Shown: piece after piece, positions 54,131 through 63,718 of the stretch
Layout: each line of letters begins with the position of its first letter
Numbering within the stretch: position 1 is the stretch's first letter
NCBI GenBank assembly: GCA_022647575.1
Contig: JALCKY010000001.1
Coordinates: 124,001 to 188,000 of the forward strand
Direction of reading: 5' to 3'
DNA: 64,000 nucleotides
From: Lachnospiraceae bacterium
Lineage (GTDB): Bacteria; Bacillota; Clostridia; Lachnospirales; Lachnospiraceae
The notes under the pieces: generated by a model
Databases searched by the model: none
Told to the model about the DNA's origin: nothing
The model's input: the letters and a program-made list of their open reading frames with translations, nothing else
Position numbers and translations under genes: made by a program

Positions 54131-55393
54131 TTACTGTGCTGCTGTCGAATCCGTATTCGACTCTGTGCTGTCATCTGAAACGGAAGCAGCTGACGAAGAT
54201 GTTCCCGCCGTCGAATCCGCTGCTGAAGAAGCCGATGACTTCACAGAAGAAGTCTTGGATGAAGAGGAAGAAGTATCGGCTGCCTTTGATTCCACAATAT
54301 ACGTTTCACTGGCCGGCGTCGATGTCTTGCCGTTGGCATCCTGCACGATGACCGAGAAGACGTGCGTGCCTGCCAGCATTTCGACCGGTCCGGTATATTC
54401 GGTTCCCTTTGTGTTCGCCACTGCATCAAAAGCATAATAAGCCTTGCACCCGGCCGGGAAAGTCACCGTGATCTTGGTACCCGTGACATAGTTTCCGGAC
54501 GTCGGGGAAATCGAGGCCGCATCAGGCGGAGGAAGCGTAACGTTGTAGACCGCGATGACCGTATTGCTCTGGATGCCCTTGGCATTGACAGCCATTGCGC
54601 GTATTTCCGTCCTGCCTTCGGCCGCTGCGACCGGTCCCTGGTATTTCAGGCTCTGCAGTGTCGGATCCGTCCCGTCCGTCGTATAATAGACGGTTTCGTT
54701 ATCGGCAGAGATCGTAATGGAAATCAGGTCCGTGTAATCCCCTTCCGCCGGATCGAAGACCGGTTCGAAAGCAATATAGGCGGCATACTGGGAACGGATA
54801 TCCTCATTTGCCGAATCCATCAGTTTCTTGATCGAAGCCGTATCGTCTTTATTTTCATAGGCCTTGATCAGAAGTCCGTAAGTATCCGCATCGTTCTGGT
54901 TCTTTGCAATCAGGTCCTGAAGGATCGGAATGGCGCGGTCATAATTCTCCTGAGCCATCAGGATCTCGGCGGTCAGATATTCCGCCTCTGCCGACTGCGG
55001 GTTCAGGCTGAGCGCCTGGGCCGCAAAGGAAGCGGCATCCGCATAATTGCCTGCATTGTAGGCAGTTTCCGCATGCTGGATCTGATAATCGTAGCTGTTC
55101 AGGTTCCGGTTGTCGATATACAGCCTGACGCCCCATGCCGCCAGTGCGGCGAGGACGATGACCAACAAAGTAATAAGCACAGCCTTTAAGGCACTGTGCT
55201 TCTTTTTTTCCGGTTCTTTTTCCTTTTCCTGCTCTGTCTTCAGTTCATCCTTCTGCTTTCTCTGGCTCAGAAGGTATTCCACGGAATTGTAATCCGGGAC
55301 GAGCTGCACTTCGGCATGACAGACCGGGCAGAAAAGTTCCCCGTTGGGAATTTCGGCTCCGCATTGACGGCATTTCATCGGATAAGCTGTCAC
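54131..55393 (-). CDS. Zinc-ribbon, membrane-anchored TPR protein with chitobiase C-terminal-like repeats
   Basis: 420-residue protein of unknown function. Order: zinc ribbon (CRQCGAEIPNGELFCPVC, residues about 8-25), charged linker, one membrane segment (about 69-91), TPR repeats (about 100-190), then two beta-sandwich repeats of the CHB_HEX_C_1 type (ETVYYTTDGTDPTLQSLKY; a second one, KAYYAFDA...GTEYTGPVEM), and a Ser/Ala/Thr-rich tail. The start is GTG at 55393, overlapping the ftsK stop, or ATG at 55378; the ribosome site does not decide. Confidence 0.78.
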   Translation of the reverse strand: MTAYPMKCRQCGAEIPNGELFCPVCHAEVQLVPDYNSVEYLLSQRKQKDELKTEQEKEKEPEKKKHSALKAVLITLLVIVLAALAAWGVRLYIDNRNLNSYDYQIQHAETAYNAGNYADAASFAAQALSLNPQSAEAEYLTAEILMAQENYDRAIPILQDLIAKNQNDADTYGLLIKAYENKDDTASIKKLMDSANEDIRSQYAAYIAFEPVFDPAEGDYTDLISITISADNETVYYTTDGTDPTLQSLKYQGPVAAAEGRTEIRAMAVNAKGIQSNTVIAVYNVTLPPPDAASISPTSGNYVTGTKITVTFPAGCKAYYAFDAVANTKGTEYTGPVEMLAGTHVFSVIVQDANGKTSTPASETYIVESKAADTSSSSSKTSSVKSSASSAADSTAGTSSSAASVSDDSTESNTDSTAAQ

Positions 55394-57963
55394 TCCTGTT
55401 CTTTCAGGTTTTCAAACTGCTCCTGGGACATGAGGATGTTGCGCGGCTTTGTCCCGTCTTCTTCCCCTACGACTCCTGCATCGCACAGCTGATCCATGAT
55501 CCTGGCTGCACGGTTGAAACCGATTTTGAACACCCTCTGCAGCATTCCGATGGAGGCCTTGTCCTTGTCGATGATCAGGCTGCCGGCATCCCAGAAATAC
55601 TCATCCCGTTCGTCGGAAGCATTTCCCGCCGCATCAGGCGTATTGTTCATGCTTTCACTGATTTTTTCTTCAACGCTTTCATTATACACCACATCTCCGC
55701 CCTGTGAGGACAGAAATTTGACAACCCGGGCAATATCGTCATCCGAGACAAATGCTCCCTGAACCCTCGCCGGCTTCGGGTATCCCTGGGGATAGAACAG
55801 CATGTCGCCCTTGCCGAGCAGTTTCTCGGCTCCGTTCATGTCCAGGATGGTCCGGCTGTCGACGCCCGAGGTCACCGAAAGGGCGATTCTGGAAGGCATG
55901 TTGGCCTTGATCAGTCCCGTCACGACATTGACCGAAGGCCTCTGCGTGGCGATGATCAGATGGATGCCGGCGGCACGCGCCAGCTGCGCCAGTCGGCAGA
56001 TGGCATCTTCGACTTCTCCCGGTGCGACCATCATCAGGTCTGCGAGCTCGTCGACGATAATGACGATCAGCGGCATCTTCGGAATCTTTTCCGTGACGGC
56101 GGGATCCGCGTTGATTTTCTCGACCCGCTCGTTATACGAATCGATATCTCGGACGCCGTTGTATTCGGCGAATTTGCTGTAGCGGTCCGTCATTTCCGCC
56201 ACTGCCCAGTTCAGCGCTCCGGAAGCTTTCTTCGGATCGGTGACGACAGGAATCAGCAGGTGCGGAATCCCGTTGTACATTTTCAGCTCGACGACTTTCG
56301 GATCGATCATCAGCATCCGTACCTGATCCGGCTTCGCCTTGAAAAGGATGCTCATGATCAGCGTATTGATGCAGACCGATTTTCCGGAACCGGTCGCTCC
56401 GGCAATCAGAAGATGCGGCATCTTGGCGATGTCTGCGACAACCGGCTTTCCGCCGATGTCCTTGCCGACGGCAAAGGCAAGCGGTTTTTTGAAGCTGATG
56501 TACTCTTCCGATTCCAGCATGTCCCTCAGCATGACGGAACTGTTTTCCTTGTTCGGCACTTCGATTCCGACGGCTGCCTTGCCCGGGATCGGTGCCTCGA
56601 TGCGGATGTCCGCCGTCGCCAGGTTCAGCTTGATGTCATCGGACAGGCTGAGGATCTTGCTGACCTTGACCCCGTGTTCCGGCTGCAGTTCGTAGCGGGT
56701 AACGGTCGGTCCGCGGCTGACATTCGTGACGCGGACATTGACCCCGAAATCATGGAAGGTCTGCTGCAGCTTCTGGGCCGTATCCATCAGATGCTGCTCG
56801 GAATCTCCCTTGACCGCTTTTCCCTTCGTCAGCATGTCCGTCTTCGGAAGGCGGAATTCGGGAACCGGCTTTTCGGTTACGCCGATCTCGCTCTTGATGG
56901 AGTCCACGCCTTCTTTGATTTCCGTATCGGAAGAACGCTTTGCAGACGCATTCTCTCCCGCGGCCGCTTCGCCGTTTCCTGAAGAATGGTCCGCCTGCGC
57001 CTTATGTTCTTTTCCTTCGTTTCCGTGAGCCGTATCCGCCTCTGTGTATCCCGGAATCTCATCGGCTTCCTCCGCGCCCTTCGGCAGGCTGTCTGACTGA
57101 ATGGCTTTCCGGACAGCTGATTTCAGAGACGCGCTCAGTTCGGAAGGCGAAGGAACGGCTTCCGGCTTTGCCTCCGTGACAGGAGGTACATTTACGGCAG
57201 CTTTTCTGCTGTCGATCCGGATATCGGTCAGGGCTGCCCCGGCAGCCGGTTCGGTAACTCTTCCGAGATGCTTTTCCAGACGTTTCTTCTCGGCTTCCTC
57301 TTCTTCCCTCTCCGCTTCCGCCTGACGGCGTCTTTCTTCCCGGTCCGCCCTGCGGCGCTCATGCACATTCCGGACAGCGTCGCGGCTTCTGGTGTTCAGG
57401 GTCGAAATCAGCGGCTTCTGCGTCAGGACGACCGCACCGATCACCAGACCGGCAATCGTCAGGACATAGGCTCCGACCGTGCTGAAAGCTGCGCCGAAAA
57501 CCGTGACCAGAAGACCTCCGAGGATTCCGCCTCCGCTGTGTTCGTCTGCTGCCCTCGTATAATAATTTCCGATGGAAATGCTGCGGTCATAGCCGCTCAG
57601 GAGGAGCTGCGAAAAGGCGCACAGAAAAAGCAGAAGGATCGCCAGACCGATCATTTTCCGCTTGATCAGGAGATTCTCCCTGTTTGCCATATAGAAAGAA
57701 AAACCGAAGAAAAGGACGAACGGAAGGATATAGGCCATGACGCCGAAAAGGCCGAAAGCCACCGAACTGATGGCTGACCCCACGGCTCCGCCCAGATGGA
57801 AATTGCTGAGCAGCAGAAGCACGGAGAGCGCCAGTATGACGCAGAGGATGATTTCCGAACGGATTCCACCCGTATCTTTTTCAGACCGCGAAGTCCTGCC
57901 CTGCTGTTTTCTGCCGGACTGCGGCCTTCCGGACGAACGTCCGCCTTTTTTCTTAGAAGCCAT
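55390..57963 (-). CDS. ftsK: DNA translocase FtsK/SpoIIIE
   Basis: Septal DNA pump that clears chromosomes during division and, in Xer systems, activates dif recombination. 857 residues: basic N-terminus, four membrane segments (about 34-185), an acidic linker, then the RecA-like motor with Walker A GATGSGKSVCINTL and Walker B VIIVDELADLMM. The C-terminal winged-helix gamma domain (SIGMLQRVFKIGFNRAARIMDQL) is present, so it can read oriented sequences. Confidence 0.95.
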   Translation of the reverse strand: MASKKKGGRSSGRPQSGRKQQGRTSRSEKDTGGIRSEIILCVILALSVLLLLSNFHLGGAVGSAISSVAFGLFGVMAYILPFVLFFGFSFYMANRENLLIKRKMIGLAILLLFLCAFSQLLLSGYDRSISIGNYYTRAADEHSGGGILGGLLVTVFGAAFSTVGAYVLTIAGLVIGAVVLTQKPLISTLNTRSRDAVRNVHERRRADREERRRQAEAEREEEEAEKKRLEKHLGRVTEPAAGAALTDIRIDSRKAAVNVPPVTEAKPEAVPSPSELSASLKSAVRKAIQSDSLPKGAEEADEIPGYTEADTAHGNEGKEHKAQADHSSGNGEAAAGENASAKRSSDTEIKEGVDSIKSEIGVTEKPVPEFRLPKTDMLTKGKAVKGDSEQHLMDTAQKLQQTFHDFGVNVRVTNVSRGPTVTRYELQPEHGVKVSKILSLSDDIKLNLATADIRIEAPIPGKAAVGIEVPNKENSSVMLRDMLESEEYISFKKPLAFAVGKDIGGKPVVADIAKMPHLLIAGATGSGKSVCINTLIMSILFKAKPDQVRMLMIDPKVVELKMYNGIPHLLIPVVTDPKKASGALNWAVAEMTDRYSKFAEYNGVRDIDSYNERVEKINADPAVTEKIPKMPLIVIIVDELADLMMVAPGEVEDAICRLAQLARAAGIHLIIATQRPSVNVVTGLIKANMPSRIALSVTSGVDSRTILDMNGAEKLLGKGDMLFYPQGYPKPARVQGAFVSDDDIARVVKFLSSQGGDVVYNESVEEKISESMNNTPDAAGNASDERDEYFWDAGSLIIDKDKASIGMLQRVFKIGFNRAARIMDQLCDAGVVGEEDGTKPRNILMSQEQFENLKEQE

Positions 57964-57969
57964 GAAGCT

Positions 57970-58857
57970 TTATGCCTCCCCTAATGCAAAATAACCGACC
58001 ATCGCAATAACCCCTATCGCGAAGCAGTAATACGCAAAATAACGAAGTTTCTTTTTCTGGACCAGGACCAGCATCTTTCTGACGCAGAAGTAGCCGACCG
58101 CTCCGGCCATGATTCCGCCCATCAGTCCGTATCCGAAAATCCCCCAGGTAAAAGATCCGTCCGAACCGGCCGAAGCCAGTTCAAAAATCAGCGCCCCGAT
58201 CACCGCCGGAATGGAAAGCAGGAAGGAAAACCTGACTGCCAGCCTGCGGCTGAGGCCGCATAAAAGCCCGGAACAGATCGTAGCCCCCGACCGGCTGACG
58301 CCCGGAAAAACGGCCAGCCCCTGGCAGATGCCGATCAGAAAAGCCTGCCAGAGCGGAACGTCCTTGGGAACTTTGTTTCCGGAATCCGTCCTGTCCACGA
58401 CCAGAAGGATGATGCCTGTAATCAGAAGTCCCATTCCGGGATAGATCAGCTTCAGGGAAGCCGCCGTCGCCGCTTTCTGAAGCAGCGCCCCGATAATGGC
58501 CGTCGGTACGGTTGCCGTCATGATCATGACGGCCAGTTTCCGGTAATTGCCCGTCAGGATTCTCCTGTAGGACGCTTCCTCCTGCGTCTTCAGGAAATGA
58601 AACAGCTGCCGGAGATTGAAAAAAAGATCTTTCACGATTCTTACGGTCTCGACAATCAGTCTCAGAATGTCCCTGCGGAAAGCCACGATCACTGCGGCCA
58701 GGGTTCCTGCATGCAGAAGCACGTCGAAAAGAAGTCCTCCGTCCGCCGTGATTTTAAGAAGCTGTTCCGCAATAGCCAGATGTCCTGAGCTGCTGACCGG
58801 AAAGAATTCCGTCAGCCCCTGCAGGACACCCAGAAAGATCGCTTTCCAAAAATTCAT
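57970..58857 (-). CDS. uppP: Undecaprenyl-diphosphatase UppP
   Basis: Recycles the lipid carrier of cell-wall synthesis; also gives bacitracin resistance. Polytopic, 295 residues, with VLQGLTEFFPVSSSGHL near the start and the second signature CQGLAVFPGVSRSGATI. The start overlaps the yebC stop as ATGA. Confidence 0.95.
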   Translation of the reverse strand: MNFWKAIFLGVLQGLTEFFPVSSSGHLAIAEQLLKITADGGLLFDVLLHAGTLAAVIVAFRRDILRLIVETVRIVKDLFFNLRQLFHFLKTQEEASYRRILTGNYRKLAVMIMTATVPTAIIGALLQKAATAASLKLIYPGMGLLITGIILLVVDRTDSGNKVPKDVPLWQAFLIGICQGLAVFPGVSRSGATICSGLLCGLSRRLAVRFSFLLSIPAVIGALIFELASAGSDGSFTWGIFGYGLMGGIMAGAVGYFCVRKMLVLVQKKKLRYFAYYCFAIGVIAMVGYFALGEA

Positions 58858-59588
58858 TCTTCCTCATCCCAGTTGTGATATACATCCTGTACATCATCGC
58901 TCTCATCGAGCAGGTCAAGGATCCTTTGGAAATTGCCCCGGTCTTCCGGATTGGCAATCGATACATAGTTCTGCGGAATCATCGTGACTTCCGCTTCCGC
59001 CACCGGGATGTTCAGTCCGTCGATCGCCTTCTTCACTTCTTCAAAGGCCGCCGGATCCGTGATGATTTCATAGCTGTCGCCCTCATCCTTGAAATCTTCC
59101 GCGCCGGCATCGAGAGCCGCCAGCATCAGATCGTCCGCGCTCATTTCGCACTCTTCCTTGTCGATGATGATCTGTCCTTTTTCATCGAACATGAAAGAGA
59201 CGCAGCCCGGAGTCCCGATGTTGCCGTTTCCTTTTGAAAAGGCAGAGCGTACGTCGGCTGCCGTGCGGTTCTTGTTGTCCGTCAGAGTCTTGACGATAAT
59301 GGCGGCTCCGCCGGGTCCGTAGCCTTCATACGTGATATTCTCATAATTGATGTTTCCTGCGTCGCCTGCAGCCTTCTTGATTCCGCGGTCGATCGTGTCG
59401 TTCGGCATGTTCGAAGCCTTGGCCTTTGCGACGACGGTTGCCAGCTTGAAGTTGTTGGCCGGGTCCGGTCCGCCTTCCTTGACGGCGACGGCGATTTCAC
59501 GTCCGAGGATCGTGAAAACTTTTCCCTTGGCTGCATCATTTCTCTCTTTCTTGTGTTTTATGTTTGCGAATTTTGAATGTCCTGACAT
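58854..59588 (-). CDS. yebC: YebC/PmpR family regulator
   Basis: YebC-family protein, 244 residues; members act in transcription control or in translation of difficult peptides. MSGHSKFANIKHKKERNDAAKG is the usual start (split here by an Asn for Trp change), with AGRNKNRTAADVRS-type AFSKGNGNIGTPGCVSFMFD mid-region. Its first 31 bases overlap the end of the preceding CBS-domain gene. Confidence 0.94.
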   Translation of the reverse strand: MSGHSKFANIKHKKERNDAAKGKVFTILGREIAVAVKEGGPDPANNFKLATVVAKAKASNMPNDTIDRGIKKAAGDAGNINYENITYEGYGPGGAAIIVKTLTDNKNRTAADVRSAFSKGNGNIGTPGCVSFMFDEKGQIIIDKEECEMSADDLMLAALDAGAEDFKDEGDSYEIITDPAAFEEVKKAIDGLNIPVAEAEVTMIPQNYVSIANPEDRGNFQRILDLLDESDDVQDVYHNWDEEE

Positions 59589-60928
59589 GGTTCCTCTCCT
59601 TTTTCCCCGGGCAGTCTCTCTACCCTGACTTTCTTGATGACATGATTCTCAACCCGTAAAATACGGAACTGAAATTTCTTTCCCCTGACGAATTTATCCC
59701 TGGGCGTCGGCACATGGTCGAGCAGGGCGGTCAGATATCCGTTCAGCGTTTCTGATTCATTTCCGCTGAAATCATAATCCAGTACTTCTCCGACACGGTC
59801 AAGCGGCGTCAGGCCGTCCATCACGATGCTGTTGTCGAAGGAATGCTGGATGTACTGCTCATCATCGTCGTACTCATCCAGGATGCTGCCGACGATTTCT
59901 TCCAGAATGTCTTCCATCGTAATCAGGCCGGAAGTCTGCCCGTATTCGTCGACAACGATGACGATGTGCATTTTCTTGCTGCGCATCAGCTGGAAAATGC
60001 TGTCGATGCTTCTGGTCTCCGGTATGATCGTCGCCTCGCGCACAAGATCCGGAATATCCTCGATGGCGATCGTATCATTTTCCGGTCCGGCCATGCGCAT
60101 CTTCACGGCATCCTTCAGATGGATGATGCCGATGATGTTGTCGATATCCCCGCTGTAGACCGGATACCGGGAGTTGCTGTTTTCAAGGATGAAATCCGTC
60201 GCTTCCTTCAGGGTCGCCGTGCCTTCCAGGGCCACGATGTTCTTGCGGTGCGTCATGACATCCTTGGCTTCCGTGTCCTCGAAGGAAATGATGTTCTGGA
60301 TCATTTCCGCTTCATTTTCCTTGATGACGCCCTGCTCATGGGCTTCATCGACGATGGAAATGATTTCCCTCTCCGTCACTTCCTCTGATCCTTTTTCCGG
60401 ATCCATACGGAAAATGCGCACAAGGAAATTCGCCGTGCCTCTCACGGGAACCGTGACCGGCCTGACGGCTGCCGTCAGGAAACATACAAACGGCAGATAG
60501 CGGTAAAGCGTCTTTTCCGGATGCTGAAGGGCGATCTTCCGCGGCACCAGATAGCCGAAGGTCAGGATGACGATCAGCGATGCCAGAAGAACCAGAATCA
60601 CCGAAAGAAAATCCGGCAGGATGCCGGTTCCCGGAAACACCCTGCGCAGCCATCCGACGGCGGCTGCTTCAAAATACGAGTAGCCGATAAATCCGGAAAG
60701 CAGGACCAGGCAAACTCCCCAGGCCATAGCCGTATCCAGGATCAGGGGTCCGTCCAGATATTTTTTCAGGTGAACGGATCTTCTGTCCCCCTCTTTGGCT
60801 TTCTTTTCAACCGCATCGTCATCCGCATTGCGCAGCGCAATCGAAAACGCCGCAAGGATTCCGCTTACAGCAATTAAAACCAGGTAAACCAGGCAGGCCC
60901 ACAAAGGGCCGTTACTGCCGTCTTCCAT
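59558..60928 (-). CDS. CNNM/CorC-type membrane protein with CBS domains
   Basis: Hemolysin C/CNNM family protein of 456 residues, probably linked to Mg or Co transport. Membrane part (about 8-150) followed by paired CBS domains (VMTHRKNIVALEGTATLKEA, SKKMHIVIVVDEYGQTSGLITMEDILEEIVG) and a CorC_HlyC C-terminal domain. AAGGAG precedes the ATG. A promoter lies within the end of alr. Confidence 0.9.
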   Translation of the reverse strand: MEDGSNGPLWACLVYLVLIAVSGILAAFSIALRNADDDAVEKKAKEGDRRSVHLKKYLDGPLILDTAMAWGVCLVLLSGFIGYSYFEAAAVGWLRRVFPGTGILPDFLSVILVLLASLIVILTFGYLVPRKIALQHPEKTLYRYLPFVCFLTAAVRPVTVPVRGTANFLVRIFRMDPEKGSEEVTEREIISIVDEAHEQGVIKENEAEMIQNIISFEDTEAKDVMTHRKNIVALEGTATLKEATDFILENSNSRYPVYSGDIDNIIGIIHLKDAVKMRMAGPENDTIAIEDIPDLVREATIIPETRSIDSIFQLMRSKKMHIVIVVDEYGQTSGLITMEDILEEIVGSILDEYDDDEQYIQHSFDNSIVMDGLTPLDRVGEVLDYDFSGNESETLNGYLTALLDHVPTPRDKFVRGKKFQFRILRVENHVIKKVRVERLPGEKGEEPCQDIQNSQT

Positions 60929-60970
60929 TCACAGAAACTCCTTATACTGGTAAAAATGATGATCCGTATA

Positions 60971-60999
60971 ATTTTAACAGTTTCATCCGAAATAATCAA
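60971..60999 (-). promoter_or_regulatory. Promoter for the CNNM-type gene
   Basis: Minus strand TTGATT (60994-60999, inside the alr 3' end), 17-bp spacer, TAAAAT (60971-60976). Confidence 0.6.
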
Positions 61000-62149
61000 C
61001 CTCATCGGTCCTGCGCCCGTTCCGGATGAATACTCTCGGCACGCGCTTGGAAATATTGCAGGTAAGCTCGTAATTGAAGCGTCCGGAAAGATCGCCGATA
61101 TCCTCGGCCGTGATGGTTTCTCCTCCCTGGCTTCCCAAAAGGACAGTTTCATCATATTCCTGTGCCTCCGGAATGTCCGTCACATCGACCATAAACTGAT
61201 CCATGCAGACCCTCCCGAGAATCGGAGCCTTTTTCCCGTGAATCAGCACCCATCCCCTGTTGGAAAGCTGCCTGGGATATCCGTCCGCATAGCCGACCGG
61301 AATCGTCGCGACGCGGGTTTCCTTCTCGGTCCGGTAGGTTCCTCCGTAGCTGATTTCCCGTCCCGCTTCGAGCGTCTTGACATACGCGATATGGCTGATC
61401 AGGCTCATGACCGGCTTCAGCGGCACGATATGCTTTTCCACTTCGCTCGACGGCCACAGCCCGTAAATCGTGATGCCGGCACGGACCATGGAAAGATTGG
61501 CTTCCTTCACCCGGATGATGCCCGCGCTGTTGCTGCAGTGATGAATGGGAATCTTCACGCCGCATTTCTCCACCCTGCCGACAAAATCGAGAAAGCGTCC
61601 GAGCTGCACATAGGCAGGAGAAAGATCGGCTTCATCCGCTCTGGCAAAATGCGTAAAGATTCCTTCGATTTCCAGGTTCGGAAGCTCCGAGATCTTCCGG
61701 ACGGTCTCGACCGAATCGTCGGAGAGGCTGAATCCGATCCTGCTCATGCCGGTATCGACGGCAATGTGCACAATGGCTTTCTTCCCCATTCGGCCGGCCG
61801 TTTCGGAAAGCTCCTTCGCCGGTTCGTATTCGAAGATGCAGGCCCTGATATCCTGGCGGATGATGTCTTCGTAGGATTCCGGGAAAGCCTTCCCCAGGAG
61901 AAGGACCGGCTTTTTCAGTCCGGCATTCCTGAGCTCTTCGGCTTCCTCCGGCGTGGCTGTCGCATAGCCCCAGATGAAATCCCAGGGTTCGATCATCCTT
62001 CCGATTTCCCTGGCCCCGTGTCCGTAGCCGTCCGCCTTGATGACTGCCGTGATTTTGGTGTCCGGTGCCAGATTGGCCTTCATGCTTCTGAAATTGAATT
62101 CCGCCGCATCAAGATCGATTTCTGCGCGGATTCTGCTGTACTTTTTCAT
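60983..62149 (-). CDS. alr: Alanine racemase
   Basis: PLP enzyme making D-alanine for peptidoglycan. The PLP lysine is in ITAVIKADGYGHGAREI near residue 38; HCSNSAGI and RAGITIYGLWPS are conserved; the second catalytic residue Tyr lies in ISYGGTYRTEKET. 388 residues. It follows nnrDE by 3 bases, a common pairing (alr with nnrD). Confidence 0.96.
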   Translation of the reverse strand: MKKYSRIRAEIDLDAAEFNFRSMKANLAPDTKITAVIKADGYGHGAREIGRMIEPWDFIWGYATATPEEAEELRNAGLKKPVLLLGKAFPESYEDIIRQDIRACIFEYEPAKELSETAGRMGKKAIVHIAVDTGMSRIGFSLSDDSVETVRKISELPNLEIEGIFTHFARADEADLSPAYVQLGRFLDFVGRVEKCGVKIPIHHCSNSAGIIRVKEANLSMVRAGITIYGLWPSSEVEKHIVPLKPVMSLISHIAYVKTLEAGREISYGGTYRTEKETRVATIPVGYADGYPRQLSNRGWVLIHGKKAPILGRVCMDQFMVDVTDIPEAQEYDETVLLGSQGGETITAEDIGDLSGRFNYELTCNISKRVPRVFIRNGRRTDEVDYFG

Positions 62150-62152
62150 TTC

Positions 62153-63673
62153 CTATCGCTCCTTCGGAATCGCTGACCGGATTCCGTCAATTAAATCTCC
62201 TGCTTTCATTCCTGATTTTCCGTGTTTTTCCGCAGCGGCATCTCCCGCTTTTCCGTGAAGGTATACCGCAAGCGCCCCTGCGTATGCCGGATCGCATCCC
62301 CGCGCAAGAAGCGCCGCCAGGATTCCGGTCAGGGAATCGCCGGAACCGGCCGTGGCCATGCCGTTATTTCCCGAAGTATTGATGAAGATTCTTCCGTCCG
62401 GAAGAGCGGTCACCGTCCTCGCACCCTTCAGGATGCAGCAGGCTTTCGTCCTGCCGGCAAATGCGGCAGCGCACGGAATCATTCCGTCTGTGATTTCCCG
62501 GATGTTTTTCCCCGTCAGCCGGCTCATTTCTCCCGGGTGCGGCGTCACGAAGATTTTTCCGCGGCAGGCTTTCAGAAGATCCGTCCTGCCCTGCAGGCAA
62601 TTCAGCGCATCCGCATCGAGCACCAGCGGCTGAACCGCTTTTTCCAGGAGTCTCTCCGTCAGGGCATGGGAAATTCCGTCTGTTTTCAGTCCCGGTCCGC
62701 AGACCGTGACGTCCGCCCATGAAAGAGCCCGGTCCAGTGCCTCACAGGAAGCATGGATGTTTTCCTCCGTCGGCTCATCGCCGTAAGTCTCCAGCATGGC
62801 TTCCGGAAGCCTGATCTGAAGAATCTTCCGGTTTTCTTCCGCCGTCAGGATCTTCACCATTCCCGCGCCGGTCCGCAGTGCAGAAAGTCCGGCAAATACC
62901 GCGGCTCCTGCCATGTTCTTCCGTCCTGCGACCACCAGCACTTTCCCGAAGGTTCCCTTGTTGCCGGAGGGATCCCTCACCGGAATCCTCAGCAGGTCGG
63001 AATCTTCCGTCTCAAGAATGACCGGCTTGGACGGAAAAGGAACGATCCCGATATCCGCCGTGACGACCTTTCCCGCATATCCGGCAGTCGGACAAACGAG
63101 CAGCCCGGGTTTGGCAAACTGCATGGTCACGGTCACGTCCGCATGCACGGCACATTCCGGTGCAGGTCCCCCGTCGGCGGGAATTCCCGAAGGAACATCC
63201 GCCGAAATGACGAAGGCTCCGGAAGCATTCATTTTTTCGATGGCAGAAGCAGCTTCTCCGGCGGGCTCTCTGGCAAGTCCCGTGCCGAACAGGGCATCAA
63301 TCAGGACATCATACTTTTCCCACCGGGGCTTTTTCACCCTGCGGATTTTCAGCCTGCCGCACACGGACAGCTGATGCTGCATTTCTTCCGAAAAGCGCGA
63401 CGGGCTGCCCGGAAGGAAAATCTCCGACTGCACGCCGCGAAGCATGAGGATTCTTGCAGCGGCCGCACCGTCTCCTCCGTTGTTGCCGGGTCCGCATACC
63501 GCCAGCACGCGGATCTCTTTTTTTTCTTTACTTCGGAAGGCAGGCGCCTTCATCGCTTCATCGGCAATTGCCAGGGCTGCCCTCTCCATCAGAACGGATG
63601 AGGGAATCCCGATTTCGGAAATCGTCCGGGAATCGCATTCCTTCATCTGCCTTGCCGTCAGGATGGTCTTCAT
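62153..63673 (-). CDS. nnrDE: Bifunctional NAD(P)H-hydrate epimerase/dehydratase
   Basis: Repairs hydrated NAD(P)H. The N-terminal epimerase (about 1-215) has LAVCGPGNNGGDGAAAARIL, VLIDALFGTGL and SADVPSGI. The C-terminal ADP-dependent dehydratase has GTFGKVLVVAGRKNMAGAAV, VTVCGPGLKTDG, FVTPHPGEMSRLTG and NTSGNNGMATAGSGDSLTGI. 506 residues. ACGGAGG lies before the ATG. Confidence 0.96.
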   Translation of the reverse strand: MKTILTARQMKECDSRTISEIGIPSSVLMERAALAIADEAMKAPAFRSKEKKEIRVLAVCGPGNNGGDGAAAARILMLRGVQSEIFLPGSPSRFSEEMQHQLSVCGRLKIRRVKKPRWEKYDVLIDALFGTGLAREPAGEAASAIEKMNASGAFVISADVPSGIPADGGPAPECAVHADVTVTMQFAKPGLLVCPTAGYAGKVVTADIGIVPFPSKPVILETEDSDLLRIPVRDPSGNKGTFGKVLVVAGRKNMAGAAVFAGLSALRTGAGMVKILTAEENRKILQIRLPEAMLETYGDEPTEENIHASCEALDRALSWADVTVCGPGLKTDGISHALTERLLEKAVQPLVLDADALNCLQGRTDLLKACRGKIFVTPHPGEMSRLTGKNIREITDGMIPCAAAFAGRTKACCILKGARTVTALPDGRIFINTSGNNGMATAGSGDSLTGILAALLARGCDPAYAGALAVYLHGKAGDAAAEKHGKSGMKAGDLIDGIRSAIPKER

Positions 63674-63684
63674 GAAATCCTCCG

Positions 63685-63716
63685 TAAAAAATCATAGCAG
63701 CGGCTGCCCGCTGCTG
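63685..63716 (-). terminator. Terminator after rex
   Basis: Perfect 8-base stem AGCAGCGG / CCGCTGCT (63696-63703 with 63708-63715), loop of 4, followed by a T-rich run on the minus strand. Confidence 0.82.
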
Positions 63717-63718
63717 TC

